This document shows positions 45,889 to 57,378 of a stretch of 64,000 nucleotides of DNA, piece by piece. A program made the position numbers and the translations under genes. The stretch covers positions 31,110 to 95,109 of the forward strand of contig JSYX01000052.1 in the NCBI GenBank assembly GCA_000787465.1. The letters run 5' to 3'. Every line of letters begins with the position of its first letter. Positions within the stretch are counted from its first letter, which is position 1. This DNA is from Thermomucor indicae-seudaticae. Taxonomy: Eukaryota; Mucoromycota; Mucoromycetes; Mucorales; Lichtheimiaceae. Below the pieces are notes generated by a model. That model was given only the letters and a program-made list of their open reading frames with translations. It did no database searches and was not told the origin of the DNA.

Positions 45889-46636
45889 ATGCCTGCGATA
45901 TACCTTACGCCTGAGCAAGATAAAAAGCGTTCTGAACTTAGCTTGGCAGCTGGTCTGAAGGGTGCCGCGATCGGTTTCGGTTTGGGTGCCGTGGCTACCG
46001 TGTTGACTTTGCGTCGATCGCCTAGTTTCCGAGCATTAAGTCGGCCATGGCATTCTACCTTTGTTGTCTCAGGTTAGAGTGAGCATTGTGTAATGTGGAA
46101 CGAAGAGGGTGCCTGACCTGGGCGTATGTGTTGTGTCCCCTCCAGGTACAACGGCGGGTTACTTATTCGCCTCGGACCGCGCGTCGACCGCATATGAAAA
46201 TGCAGTACTCGGTTATACTGATGAACTTATGGTCGAAGAATTACAAAACGGCAAGCCGGCTGTTCAACCTGTCACACTGACCGACAAGGCCTTGCATTAC
46301 CTCAACGAAAACCGATGGACTGTTATTGGTAAGTGAAGAGCAGAAGAAAGAGTGGCGAGGATATGTATCTGATTATATGAAGGTTTATCATGGCTGGCAT
46401 CGATGGGTGGTGCATTGGCATACAGTTTTTCGAACCGGTACCTGACGACACAACAAAAGGTGGTTCAGGCACGTATGTACGCACAAGCCGTGACGCTTGC
46501 GGTCTTGATGGCCTCAGCAGGATTATCGATCTACATGGGTGACGATGATAAAAAGAAGAAAGAAGAACCTGATGCACAACTTCGCGCCATCTTAGAATTG
46601 CCAGTGGAGCAAAACAAGATTGTCCGTCCGCAGTAA
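45889..46636 (+). CDS. RCF2: Respiratory supercomplex factor 2-like protein (Rcf2, HIG1 domain)
   Basis: Three exons starting at ATG 45889 and ending TAA 46634-46636. The first reads MPAIYLTPEQDKKRSELSLA, then a Gly-rich membrane segment (LKGAAIGFGLGAVATVLTLR). The second gives TTAGYLFASDRASTAYENAV. The third has HIG1-type segments (LASMGGALAYSFSNRYLTTQ, QARMYAQAVTLAVLMASAGL) and a charged tail. The QxxR pattern (QKVVQARMYAQ) suits the HIG1 (hypoxia-induced gene) fold. Rcf2 sits in the inner mitochondrial membrane and helps complexes III and IV assemble. Introns are phased G|GT in both cases. Confidence 0.88.
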
Positions 46637-47049
46637 CAGAATTTCCCCCAAAGTTTTAACCCTATCACGCACGCATTCTATCTGGAAAGAAAGAAACCTT
46701 CCAGAAAAAAAACACACCTACCCACCCTTCTCTCCGATTGATATTATAGAACCGTCTGTATAGAAAGGAAAAAAATTGGGCCACGTGCTTTTTCAGAAAA
46801 AGAAAGTGCACATGTTGGATAATGTATGCATGTTTTTAATGGAAAACGAGTGGATCCCACTAAGTTAATGGTGAATAAACCGATGATTGCAAACAAAAGA
46901 AGGGGGAATACTGTATATGTACACATGTACAGCTAAATATACACATGTGAAAAAAGAAAGAAGCTTATACAAAGAAAAAAATTGGTATCTAGGCAAGATG
47001 CGAAGATGGAAGAAAAATGATTGAGAGGATTATTTTTCCTTTGCCTTCT
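46637..47049. other. Convergent 3' intergenic region
   Basis: 413 bp with long purine runs (aagaaagaaacc, gaaaaaaaacac). No gene recognised. Confidence 0.5.
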
Positions 47050-49005
47050 TTAGAAATGGATCAGGGCATCGGTCGGCCGCATGGTGTCAGCTGTGTAGTA
47101 AGCGAACATGGCCTCGTTGTGTGGAAAGAAAGTGTAATTATCATGAGACATCTGCGTTGGATGATGAACGTATCCCATGTAGTCCATGTTGTCGTCGTTG
47201 TTGTTGTTGTTGTTGTCGCCCATCACCATTCCTATGGTCTTGATATCTTCTGTAGGCTGTTCATTGAACCAGTCTAATTTGGTATCCCAAGGTAGAGATG
47301 CAAGCAATTCATCAGACGCGCTTGAAAGCGTGGTGGATGTCGAAACAGAGGCAACTGGTGCAGGCTCTTCTTTGTAAATGTTTTCGTCTGGGCAGGGCAA
47401 ACCAGGTGTATTGGTCTTGACGGGCGAAGAGTAGCAGGATGAAGAAGCAGAAGGGCAAGCTGAGGTCGTGTAATAGTTCCCCATATCCCATGGTTGCTGC
47501 TGCTGCCAGATCATCTTGGTATCATAGTTGTAGCCACGATGATAATATGCGTCCTGGTTGTCGCTTGCTTCATGGTCGCTGCTGTACTGAAGTTCATCGG
47601 CGTTACTGTTTTGGTTGAGGTTGTTTTGATTGCTGTGTTTTGTGGCGTTGCTGTTGTTGCTGCTGTTATTGTTATTATTGTGGTTGTTGCTACTATCGCC
47701 GCCATCGCCGTGGTCGCTCTTGCCGCTTGGAAATGGTCGTCGTCGACGTTCATGGGTCTTTTTGTGTTGCGCAAGGTTATCCGAGCGAGAAAAGCGTTTA
47801 CCACACAAGCTGCACAAATAAGGTCGTTCCATGGTGTGCGTTCTGAGGTGGCGCTTGAGGTGTTCCAGTCGCTTAAAGAGTTTGCCGCAGGAATGTAGGG
47901 GACAGGTGTAAAGGCGGGTGGCGGTATCTTCAGAGATGTCGTTCCGAGACGTTTTGTTGCTGTTGGTGTTGTTGGGTGACCAGCACACGGTCATTTTTGC
48001 ATCACTGTGATTGGTCAGTTGCATCGGGTTCAGGCAGCCGTTGAGCGCATGCTGTTGTGAGCGAAAGTCGAGTGAAGAATGACCCACTGTTCGGCGACGA
48101 CGTTGCTTGTAAGTGGGAGAGCCTTCAAAGAGGGAAAAGTTGCCAAAGACAGTGGAAGCTTTGCGAATCGCCGAGTTATCCTTGGTCGAATAGGGCAGCG
48201 CCTTGTGTTCCATGGGAGGGGAGGATGCCGGTGAGATGGGCCATGCGGATGTAGAAGGAGGACGGTTGGACAGCAATGGGGCGGATAAAGAAGCTGAAAG
48301 CGGGCGTGGCAGAAGAGGTGAGCGTGGGTTTTCCGCTGGATAGCCGAATCGAGTCGTCTCGTTGTTGTTATTACCTCCGTTCAAACAAGCGTCGAGCTCC
48401 AGGTCGCTCAAAAGAGTCTTGCGGAACTCGTCGAACATGGCTTGTGTGGTGTCAAGTGAGATTGAGATGGCTGGATCTGCCACGGCAACCGATGTTGGCT
48501 CGATCCCTAATTTTTCGCGTTTCAGGTCGCGCTCGAGGGCATCAAGGAAAAGTCGATCATGTGGCACAGAGAACCAGTTGAAGACTTTTTGTTTCTTCTG
48601 CGTGCGAATGCAGTTGTGTTTGTAGAGCAGATCCAGAAAACTGGACTTAGGTTCTTCCAATGTCGCGTCTGTGCCTGGCTTGAGGTTGCGAAGGTCGCTG
48701 AAGATGCCCTCTTCGAACTTTTTCAGGTTCTGGATCGGGCGTCCAAAGGCATGGAAACGGAACACCAGGCTGCGAACGATATCGGTGCCTGAGATGAAAT
48801 AGGTGTCCTTCCACTTTACGCACGAAATGCATTCACCGGTTGGCAAAGTATGTCGTTTGATGGGCGCTTCATCTGATGGTACATCCCACTCTGTAGGCGC
48901 AGTCGCCAAAAACTGTTTCAGTTGATCAATCATTTGCAGTCTCTCGTCAACATCGACTCCCGTAGGAAGCGCGAGTGGGTTGTCCGGTGCAGTGTTGGTC
49001 GTCAT
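47050..49005 (-). CDS. STE12: Ste12-type transcription factor (STE domain plus two C2H2 fingers)
   Basis: One exon of 651 residues from ATG at 49005 to the stop at 47050. Residues about 20-175 form the STE homeodomain-like region: [60 protein letters not shown] and [20 protein letters not shown]. Two C2H2 fingers lie in the second half: [20 protein letters not shown] and [21 protein letters not shown] long Asn-rich stretch follows. The STE-plus-C2H2 layout is that of filamentous and basal fungi; budding yeast Ste12 lacks the fingers. It is the usual target of the mating and invasive-growth MAP kinase. The gene has no intron, unlike its neighbours. Confidence 0.95.
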   Translation of the reverse strand: MTTNTAPDNPLALPTGVDVDERLQMIDQLKQFLATAPTEWDVPSDEAPIKRHTLPTGECISCVKWKDTYFISGTDIVRSLVFRFHAFGRPIQNLKKFEEGIFSDLRNLKPGTDATLEEPKSSFLDLLYKHNCIRTQKKQKVFNWFSVPHDRLFLDALERDLKREKLGIEPTSVAVADPAISISLDTTQAMFDEFRKTLLSDLELDACLNGGNNNNETTRFGYPAENPRSPLLPRPLSASLSAPLLSNRPPSTSAWPISPASSPPMEHKALPYSTKDNSAIRKASTVFGNFSLFEGSPTYKQRRRRTVGHSSLDFRSQQHALNGCLNPMQLTNHSDAKMTVCWSPNNTNSNKTSRNDISEDTATRLYTCPLHSCGKLFKRLEHLKRHLRTHTMERPYLCSLCGKRFSRSDNLAQHKKTHERRRRPFPSGKSDHGDGGDSSNNHNNNNNSSNNSNATKHSNQNNLNQNSNADELQYSSDHEASDNQDAYYHRGYNYDTKMIWQQQQPWDMGNYYTTSACPSASSSCYSSPVKTNTPGLPCPDENIYKEEPAPVASVSTSTTLSSASDELLASLPWDTKLDWFNEQPTEDIKTIGMVMGDNNNNNNDDNMDYMGYVHHPTQMSHDNYTFFPHNEAMFAYYTADTMRPTDALIHF

Positions 49006-49518
49006 GGAAAAAGATGAACTCTAAAAGAAAAAGATTGATGAAAGCGAAAAAGAGATGTATGAGTATATATTGCTTTTAAAGAGAGAGAGTGCAAAAAAGG
49101 ACAAGCGCAAGGTGCTATCAATAAATTGCATCTCATCAGGAGTTTGATTACCTGCTTGCTGCCTAGTGCGTAGGTATCTAGCACGTTTAATGAAAATCCT
49201 GCGGGTAGCTTTCCTTTTTTTCTGATGGTAGATCAAAGGGAAAGAGGTAAAAGAACAAACTTTTGGGCGCTTTTGGGGAACTTTATATGAGGTTGGGAAA
49301 AAAAGTTTTTTCTATTCATTAGTAGTCATCGGGGTCAATTGTTTACATCCCCTTCAAACACTTATACTGGTGTACTACATTGAATTTGCCCACCCAAAGT
49401 GTATCAGCTTTTTTTGTATGACGTCAAGCCTTTTCAAGTTTTTTCTTTTCTGATTTTTCTTTTTTATTTTAGCTGACGAACCTCTCTTTGAGCAGTAGGA
49501 AAAGGACGGGAAAATTCC
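49006..49518. other. Divergent promoter region between Ste12 and FAS1 genes
   Basis: About 510 bp, with T-rich runs close to the FAS1 start (gatttttcttttttatttta) and a TATA-like TTTATATGA near 49284 on the Ste12 side. No coding sequence. Confidence 0.5.
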
Positions 49519-50076
49519 ATGATACGATCTGCATTCTTTATCTTGTTACTTGTTCTCGAGTTTTTGACCGTGACATCGTCCGTTATGCACCCGGGCTCAG
49601 ACAAGCCGCAGCTACTCTATGAGCCCAACGCACCCGATTATAGGTCTTCCGATATTATCAATCAATCTTTGTTTGACAAACTCGCAGTAGACCCATCGCT
49701 ATCCACGTTCATGGATGTCCTGACGCAAGTGGAGAGTGTATTGCAGCTTGTGAACAACTCCAATGCGGAACAACCGTTCACATTGTTCTGTCCAGTCAAT
49801 TCCGCATTTCGCAATCTGGATGGCAAATCGCAAAGGGAACTGGAAACCTTCTTACGCAATCACCTTGTGCCGTCTGAGAAACTGGACGTACACCGCCTAC
49901 AACATACTCAGGAGCTGGACACGATGCTAGACAATGTCCGTATTCGAGTGAAATACCATCTCTTTAGCCGCAGAACCGAGTTGAATGGCCAAGCCCTTGT
50001 GGATACAGCCCATCCTATTGAAGCCGTGAATGGTGTTGCCTACAGGATTGACCATATCCTGCGGTCTGTAGCATAG
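49519..50076 (+). CDS. Small secreted FAS1 (fasciclin) domain protein
   Basis: One exon, 185 residues. The N-terminus is a signal peptide (IRSAFFILLLVLEFLTVTSS). The mature part is one FAS1 domain: SLFDKLAVDPSLSTFMDVLT, then the H1-like block EQPFTLFCPVNSAFRNLDGK, FLRNHLVPSEKLDV and the H2-like end AVNGVAYRIDHILR. FAS1 domains mediate adhesion at cell surfaces. No C-terminal GPI signal is seen, so it is probably secreted or wall-associated. Convergent with the ankyrin gene, 495 bp apart. Confidence 0.88.
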   Translation: MIRSAFFILLLVLEFLTVTSSVMHPGSDKPQLLYEPNAPDYRSSDIINQSLFDKLAVDPSLSTFMDVLTQVESVLQLVNNSNAEQPFTLFCPVNSAFRNLDGKSQRELETFLRNHLVPSEKLDVHRLQHTQELDTMLDNVRIRVKYHLFSRRTELNGQALVDTAHPIEAVNGVAYRIDHILRSVA

Positions 50077-50571
50077 TAAATTTGCGTTGCGAAAGAAGAA
50101 ACCTTCTTTTTTCCCTTGTACTACGTTTCAAGTTGGGTATAAAACTCTGTTCTCGGGAATTGTCCGAATTTGCGCTCTTATTGTTCTGTTAGGGTTTTAC
50201 GGTGGCGCATTTGCTTGCTCGCCTTGTCCTTTTTAGGTTATTCCCGTGGTTGAACTCAACCCGAATTTGTTTGAGCCTTTGGCATGCTGATCCATGTTCT
50301 TGGTCAAACTTTCGCAATATTGCCATTTTGGGATTGTCCCCAAGACGCACAGCATTGCTCTTGTACTGCGTTACACTCTCTTCATCCTCGGAATTCCTTC
50401 CATTGCTCCCCGTGTCTTGTCTCGCTTTCTTTCTCTCTTGCTTTCTTACTATCCCGCCAAGAAAAAGAAAGTTTCTAGCACCATTCCTTTGTGAGACAAA
50501 TGACTCATTAAACGTGTTGTATTGAATTCATTAGGTATGTACAATAATAAAGATGAAACAGGGGAATCAAG
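50077..50571. other. Convergent 3' intergenic region
   Basis: About 495 bp. ORFs of 64-107 codons here (50202-50525) lack domains; the region is pyrimidine-rich on the plus strand. Confidence 0.5.
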
Positions 50572-51681
50572 TCAATTTCTTAGTAACGTTGTTCGAGATG
50601 CTCGCACGATAGACAGGACCTGGTGCCGTAAGCCAAGTGTTTCTGCCAATACCAGTGCTTGGCGCAGACAGTCAGTGGATGTGCTGGGTGTCAACAGAAG
50701 TGGAAGCATCTCTAAGAATCCGTGATTGACCGCGTACAGAAATGAAGGATTTTGCCCATTGCTGAGACACGGTGTCGCACCCACAGAACGCAAGAATCGC
50801 ACGATGTCAATTTTTCGTTGCTGGACTGCACGGTAAAGTGGAGTGTCGGTTGGGTCGTCTTTTGTCAATGGCTGATCCACGTCTTTGCCGCTGGTCACCA
50901 GAATCTTGAGACACTCGAGCCGGTTCCATACAATGGCAAGCTGAATCAGCTTTAGTCTCTTTTCTGGCGATAGAGAAGAGCCTGCTTCACGTATCAAGAG
51001 CTGGAGAATGGGTGAATAGCCGCCGACCACAGCGTCTTCTACTGTTGAACGGCCGTCTGCTCGCGAGCGCGTCCAAAGTAAATCCAACGCGGCACTGTAG
51101 CGCAGCAGAACTGAAACGCATTCGAGCCGACGATGGAACACAGCGACCTGTAACGCGTGTCGACCGTTCTCGTCCTGGATATCAACACGGGTTCCTTTCT
51201 GTAACAATAAGTTAAGACATTGTGGTTGATTGGTCAGGACGGCCCAATGTAACGGTGACTGGCCGAGTGCGTCTGTCGCATTCAAATCGATCTTGGGATG
51301 CTGGGATAGGAGCTCAATACCACGATGATAGCCAGCTGCCACGGCTGCATGAAGTGCTGTCGATCGCTCAGGACCATGAACCGCATTGATGTCAATATCG
51401 TTTTGATGCAACAAGAGCTTCAGACAAGATTCAGAATAGCTCTTGCAGGCCCAGCAAAGGAGACTGTATCCACGTTGCTCATCCCGGATATTAGGCGTCC
51501 CACCATTAGCCAAGTACTGCTTCAGAAGCATAGGATCGAGTTTGGCTTGTTTTCGTTCTGGCCCGTTCTCTCCATCCGTCGATCGTTTCCGCTTGTGCTG
51601 AGACGATACAGGTGAGTCGGGAGAGGTTGGCGGTGAAGGAAAAGACGTGACAGAGCTGGTATCAACAGGGTTTGGGCGCAT
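50572..51681 (-). CDS. Ankyrin-repeat protein with nuclear-type basic patch
   Basis: One exon, 369 residues, from ATG 51681. The N-terminal 50 residues are Ser/Pro-rich with SSQHKRKRSTDGENGPERKQ, a likely nuclear localisation signal. At least five ankyrin repeats follow, for example GPERSTALHAAVAAGYHRGI, DALGQSPLHWAVLTNQPQCL, DENGRHALQVAVFHRRLECV and DDPTDTPLYRAVQQRKIDIV. Ankyrin repeats bind partner proteins; no catalytic or DNA-binding domain is visible. It is not one of the ankyrin proteins I can name. Confidence 0.85.
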   Translation of the reverse strand: MRPNPVDTSSVTSFPSPPTSPDSPVSSQHKRKRSTDGENGPERKQAKLDPMLLKQYLANGGTPNIRDEQRGYSLLCWACKSYSESCLKLLLHQNDIDINAVHGPERSTALHAAVAAGYHRGIELLSQHPKIDLNATDALGQSPLHWAVLTNQPQCLNLLLQKGTRVDIQDENGRHALQVAVFHRRLECVSVLLRYSAALDLLWTRSRADGRSTVEDAVVGGYSPILQLLIREAGSSLSPEKRLKLIQLAIVWNRLECLKILVTSGKDVDQPLTKDDPTDTPLYRAVQQRKIDIVRFLRSVGATPCLSNGQNPSFLYAVNHGFLEMLPLLLTPSTSTDCLRQALVLAETLGLRHQVLSIVRASRTTLLRN

Positions 51682-52925
51682 TGTGAGAGAAGAAACAAAG
51701 TAGAAGATAAAGAAATGAAAGGGAAGGGAACCATGCGTTATATATATATAAATTAAAGAGGTCCTTTATATTTTTTTTTCTCTTGGCAAGCACGCTGTAG
51801 AGAGAACATGGTTGTGAGATGCAGCAAAAGAGCGGATGGTACGGAGTCGGAGCTCTGGAGCACTTGCCGTATTTGTAAAACGGATCGACGGGGGCGAACA
51901 GAATTGTCTTGGCAATACGTCCTTTTCACCCGTAAAAGCGAAAAATGAGGTCTTGGCAATCGACATTGCATTACATAACAGTATGGCATGACATTTAATT
52001 TGGATCGGCGAAGGACAAAGTGGTTGGACTGTCCTCTAGGAGCTCCGTTGCTGTGATCGACCTTGCAAACTTTTTTGTCAAGTGTGTGACGATAGGCTGT
52101 CCAATAATAAGATATCATACCTGACATTTCGAGAGGTCCGCGCGCGCCAAGTGATGAACTTTAAATACGAGTCAAAGCTTGGCAACTTCGTCTAGGTACA
52201 CTGTTGCATAGAGCAATGCAGGTAATAACAAATGATCTTGGTAATAAATAATTCACTCTGCCTAGGAACTTCCAGATCGTCTGCAAGCTGGGTACCACAT
52301 CATCAAGAAGATCATGTTACCTTCCAATACTGTTACGTTTAGGTATGAAGAAGCGGACAGTGTAGTTGTAGCCTCATAGGTGGCTACTGTTTCTAAGATA
52401 GAGCTCAGTATTGCAACAAACCCATATGTTGTGGCGATTGGCTCTGTTTTATGTGTATATTAAGCTCAGAGACCGCGTGGAATGATATCTGCCAAGAATA
52501 TAATATAGTAGCAGCTATTTAACAAGTTAGAAGTCCAGCTTTGCTTCTTAAATAAACGATTTGGGTAGTAGATAGATGTGAAAATGGTCGATGGCAGATC
52601 AACTCGGCTTTAGGCCAAAATGCTGCCATTAAAATATAGTCAATAGCGGCAGCATCCGAGAAGAAAATTACCCTAAAAACTGGAAGGAACGGTATCTTTT
52701 CTTCATTCCGAAACATAACCTGTATAAATGCAAAACTGTTATGAAGGTGCATCGTCTCTCTTGGACTTTTTTTTTGTTAGGCTGGAGTAAAGCCGCCCTA
52801 TCTCTCTTGGACTTCTTTCACACAAAGGCCTTATGGACGGAGATACAAAATTGGCTCATGACGTGCTTCCGCAAGCCATCTGTGCTTAACATCCACTCTT
52901 CGCGCATCCTCTGGCCACTTCGACC
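51682..52925. other. Divergent promoter region between ankyrin and Prp19 genes
   Basis: About 1.24 kb. A run of alternating TA (tatatatatata, about 51738-51750) lies 55 bp before the ankyrin ATG and could serve as its TATA element. An ORF at 51753-52127 (minus) has no recognisable domain. Confidence 0.5.
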
Positions 52926-54903
52926 ATGTTTTGCGCCAGTAAGCAGATGCTCGCGTGTAAAGACTTCTTCACGTGAGACTCATACGTTGTTTGATAATAG
53001 TATCCGGGGAGGCTCCTGAACACCCTGTCGTCTCTGTGAAGTCAGGGAATCTCTACGAGAAACGCCTGATTGAGAAATACATTGCCGACCATGGAAAAGA
53101 TCCCGTGACAGGCGAGGAGATGACGATCGATGATCTAGTAGAAATTAAAGCACGTAAGTCTCAATGGTCTGTCTATTGTCTCTTCACCTGCAAGCTTTGT
53201 TCATTGGACTTTGAATTTTCGTTAAACAACTGCCAGATCCGCAGATCGTTCGACCGCGACCCCCAAAATTGACTTCGGTGCCTTCCATCCTTTCAACACT
53301 TCAAAATGAGTGGGACAGTTTGATGCTCGAGACATTTACCCTTAAACAACAATACCAGCAGGTGCGACAGGAACTGTCTCATGCGCTCTACCAAAACGAC
53401 GCGGCTACGCGTGTCATTGCTCGTCTAAAGAAAGAACGTGATGCAGCAAGAGAGTATGTCATAATACCGCCCGTTGTTGCGCAAAACACGAAGTTCTGAC
53501 TATAATCTATACTAGAGCGCTAGCAAGTGTTCAAGCGCACTTGGGCACTGCCGCTACTACGGCCCCTGCTGCAGCAGAACCCGAGAAAGCACCAGAGGGC
53601 ATGGAAGTCGATACTGCCGGCCTCCCAACTGATGTTATCAAGAAAATCAACGAGACGAGTGAAACGTAAGTGCACTGGGCAACCGGTATGTGGACTTGCC
53701 AGGTCTCATGTGGGTCATGTTAGCTTGTCGCAAGGCCGTCGCAAGAGAAAGCCGCCAGCCGATCACACCCCAGCCGACGTTGTCAAGACATTCACGCAGA
53801 CAGCGACCATTCCATCGATGCATTCTTCGCGTACACCTGGTATTACTGCTATCGACGTCGATCACAGCGGCCAGTACATTCTGACTGGCGGCGCCGACAA
53901 GCATGTGCAAATCTACAGCAAGCCAGAGGAAAAGGTCATCGCCAATCTTACAGGTCACACCAAGAAGGTCACAGCGGTCAAGTTCCGAGGTCAAGAAGTC
54001 GAACAAGACATTGCCATCAGTGCAGGCGCAGACAAGCATGTTCGTATATGGGTGCCAGGAGGCAACAAAGGTAAACGCAACTCCTCCAACCTGCTATCTG
54101 TTTCAAAGACCTGACGATCTCATATACAAAAAAAGGTTACCACGTTGGCCACAATATTACTGCTCACGATTCCGACGTCACCGGTCTTTCTGTCCATCCA
54201 AGCAAAGATTACTTTGTTAGCTGTGGACAGGATAACAAGTGGTGCTTTTACGACTTTGAGACTGGCAAATCGATCACAGATGCTGTGGATTCTGAAACGC
54301 AAGCAGGTACACCTTCTTGGGAGAAAGAGTTAAGCAGCAAGAAGTTAAAGTGAGATTCACGGGACTTTTCTGCGTTAGGCTATACTACAATTGAGTTCCA
54401 TCCCGATGGTATGATTCTGGGTGCTGGCACAGGAGATTCGGTTGTACGCATCTGGGATGTGAAGTCTCAGACGGTCGCAGCAACCTTTGGCGAGCATACG
54501 GGAAGAATTAATGCGTTGGCCTTCTCCGAGAACGGGTAAGGATTAAACGTATTTGTCAAATGCTCGTTATTCTGTTTAACCTCTCTTAATTTTTAGCTAC
54601 ATTCTGGCTACCGCATCAGAAGATAACTTGGTTAAACTCTGGGATCTTCGAAAATTAAGCAACACCAAGACATTCACTTTGGACGAAGGATACAAGATCA
54701 ACACCCTTGCTTTTGACTACTATGCACAGTATCTCGCCATTGGAGGCACCGACGTCAGGATCCTGAAGGCGAAGGATGGCTCTCCACTTGCTACCTTTAC
54801 GGATAACACTGCTGAAATTACAGGTGTTAAATGGGCACCGCTTGCAAAGTCATTGTTGGCGGCGGGCATGGACCGCACAGTCCGGTATTACAGTGCACAA
54901 TAA
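52926..54903 (+). CDS. PRP19: Pre-mRNA-processing factor 19 (U-box E3 ubiquitin ligase, NineTeen complex)
   Basis: The first exon is only MFCA plus one base; the second restores [20 protein letters not shown], giving the U-box (residues 1 to about 58). Next come [20 protein letters not shown] and the coiled-coil region [22 protein letters not shown]40 repeats follow: [60 protein letters not shown] and [20 protein letters not shown], ending RTVRYYSAQ at TAA 54901-54903. About seven introns are removed. The protein nucleates the NTC and ubiquitinates spliceosomal Prp3-like targets during activation of the spliceosome. Confidence 0.96.
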
Positions 54904-55562
54904 TAACAGAAAAATAAATGTGTTCGTTCATGTTGTTTGGAGGTTGCTCTAACTGTAATGCGTGCATATAGATAATTGTTTACTGTGACACAAGGTTATC
55001 AGAAACTTATACACTTAGCTAACCTGTCTGTTCCTGCGATCTATGTCTTCATCATCACGCTTCCTCTTTATTACGATCAGCTCAAACAAAAATCATCACT
55101 TGCTTTGATAAAGGCCACAAAATACAGCGTTAAAGCAAGAGTATTTCAGCAGGAAAGATAGAATGGTCACTTCGATAACCAGTATTCGAGGAGCATGACT
55201 TCGGCTTCCTTTGATACGCCAAGTGATTCCCTCAAAAGTGAGCTTCTGTATTCTTTTTCTTTAGCGCAAGCAAACTGATGACTATCCAATCGGGTATTCA
55301 TATAGCTCTTTGGACAACATTAGGCGGTGCGCGGAACTATGCGTTCACATCGCCTAAACCAGCGTCTACGGCGGGTTTGTCGCTGCGGGCTGCCATTTTT
55401 CTTTTCTCGCTCATTGTAGATATTCCAATTGTAGTCTGAATATACCCACCCATCAGCTTCAGGTTTCACTAGTAGCTGTTTTGATAGTTTGTTTAATGGC
55501 TCATGGCTGTCTGATTGTTATTGCCCAACTTTACCTCTATCCGCATAACAAAACTTGAGAAA
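54904..55562. other. Convergent 3' intergenic region
   Basis: About 660 bp between Prp19 and the C1/Pex24p gene. Nothing coding recognised, apart from a possible alternative 3' end of the latter at 55493. Confidence 0.5.
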
Positions 55563-57168
55563 TCAATGTTCATTATCCAAAAAGCGGCTGATATTCTTAC
55601 CGATCCCAAGAGAATCGTCGACCCAAGGTCCAGTTGTGTCAAGCTGCCAGTCATCCTGTGTCCATTGATAACCCGTCGGCGCCGCAGTTTCTTCCTTGGC
55701 AGGTAGTACGGTAGAACCCCAAAAGTTCGACCACGGCCTTTCATCGTCTTTATACGTCTGCAGATAGGTTGTTACCAGCTTAATATCGTCCATTTGAGTT
55801 GCTTCATCCTACCTGGGAAGCAGACGACCAACGCTGGTTCTCAAAAAGCGATATTTCGCGTATGCGACCCTGCTCATCCACCTGTTTCTCCAGTTGAGCA
55901 TACCACTGCGCCGCCATCTCCATCTTTGTCTGCCCATATTCCACTGTGAGTGGAAGCAGCTGCTTTATGAGGTGTTTGGCGAACCTGGTGTTCACCAGAA
56001 AGACAGATACACCAGCTACGAGAAAAATAATGTTAAGTGGCACGAACCATGCGACAAGCGACACGCCGACAGTGGATAAAAGGACCAGCTGCAGCACACG
56101 GATAGTGTCTGCTTCGGAAGACCAGTCAAAATAATGCGCGTATCCAGCTATTGTATCATAGATATCACTGATTTCGCCCATCATATTTTGCAAGTTTTGC
56201 ATGTTTCTCATGTACTCCGGGGACGACTCGTCAGGCGCAGAGAGCAAGGCTGCCGCAAGGTTCAAGGAGAAAGCTGACTTGCGTGAAGTCGTCGTATTCG
56301 GTAAAGGAGTGGAGGTTGTGGGTGACACATGGATGGTCTTCTCTGCAAATTCGGTTGGTGGTAACGAGACGTTGATGACATTTGAAGCTGCTTTTAGTGA
56401 CAGGGAAATGTGATGGCGCTTATAGTAAGCGTCCACGATTATGTGGAGCAGCACAGCTTGCGGCGCAAAAAGTAAGAGTTTCGGATAAAGACCTAATAAC
56501 TCCAAGATATTGCGAACATGAATCTCGACCTTGATCACTTGTCTCTACTTACATATCATGCAATAAATTATCATTGCAACAAGAGTATCGATGGGTTTTT
56601 CCCAACTTAGCAGCAGTATAACGGAATCCCGGAAAGTAAACATCGGCCCGCATCGAGACGCAAAACGAGCAAAGTTCTTTGCAGATATTTGGGGATGGAG
56701 CGGTGGCAAATTTGCCAGATATTCGTTCGGTGGGTCTGCACTATCACAGGCATCGACAGCAGCTGAAATAATAATGCTCTCGATTTGCTCGGTTCTTGAG
56801 GCGCCAGGCAGACTCTTTATTCCTTGATGGTTTGGCGTGCCTTTAGCGTTTTGCGGTTGATGCGCCTGAAAATCTGCCCTGTCCGCCAATGTCGTGCTCG
56901 TGCTCGAAGAATGCCGTCCATTGCTCGCTACTGTAGCCAATCTCGAGCACGATGGCACCTTTGACTGGCAACCTTTGTGGCAAATGTACTGACAGCCTGT
57001 CACCAAGATCTGTTCAATCGTGGGTACCTTACTTGGGCGGCTCCTATGGCGGAAGTTACCTTCACATTGGACGCCCTGATTTCTCAAACCCCAGAGCAAT
57101 CCTTTGCACTGTTGACAATATGTGGGTCGAGCAAAGCTAGTCTCTTGGAATAGGTGCTGCTTTGTCAT
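55563..57168 (-). CDS. C1 zinc-binding domain fused to a Pex24p/DysF-type peroxisomal (or ER) membrane protein
   Basis: ATG at 57166-57168 starts MTKQHLFQETSFARPTYCQQ. After removal of a 63-nt in-frame intron (56997-57059) the spliced text gives a full C1 pattern: H-X12-C-X2-C-X13-C-X2-C-X4-H-X2-C (CEGCQYICHKGC). A Ser-rich linker follows. The second half has hydrophobic segments (VILLLSWEKPIDTLVAMIIY, YPKLLLFAPQAVLLHIIVDA, VLQLVLLSTVGVSLVAWFVP) and REISLFENQRW, the DysF N-terminal motif. After another intron come DDERPWSNFWG and QWTQDDWQLDTTGPWVDD, the DysF C-terminal part. Pex24p/Pex28-32 proteins shape peroxisome number and ER contacts. C1 domains often bind diacylglycerol. The start may lie further upstream (open to 57378), and the last codons are uncertain. 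Confidence 0.83.
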
Positions 57169-57378
57169 TGCTATGAAGGAAAAGTCGGAGCGAATCAAAC
57201 GCACGTGAAAATGGATTTTTCTGTCTTCGTTAGTCACCGTTTTGCACCTGCGTCCACCGAAGTAACGCTTAAGGTCGTAACCAGTGCTGGTGCCAGCATA
57301 GGTTTTACAGTGGGGTATAAGGTCATATCTCCTGTGTTCACCATTACCTCTGAAAACAGGTAGCGACTTCGCCTCCAC

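Noticed and set aside
47494..47898. 134-codon plus-strand ORF rich in Val/Ile/Ala that looks like a membrane protein.
   Set aside because: It is the antisense of the Asn-rich repeat of the Ste12 gene.
51753..52127. 124-codon minus ORF between the ankyrin and Prp19 genes.
   Set aside because: No recognisable domain and the region is a divergent promoter.
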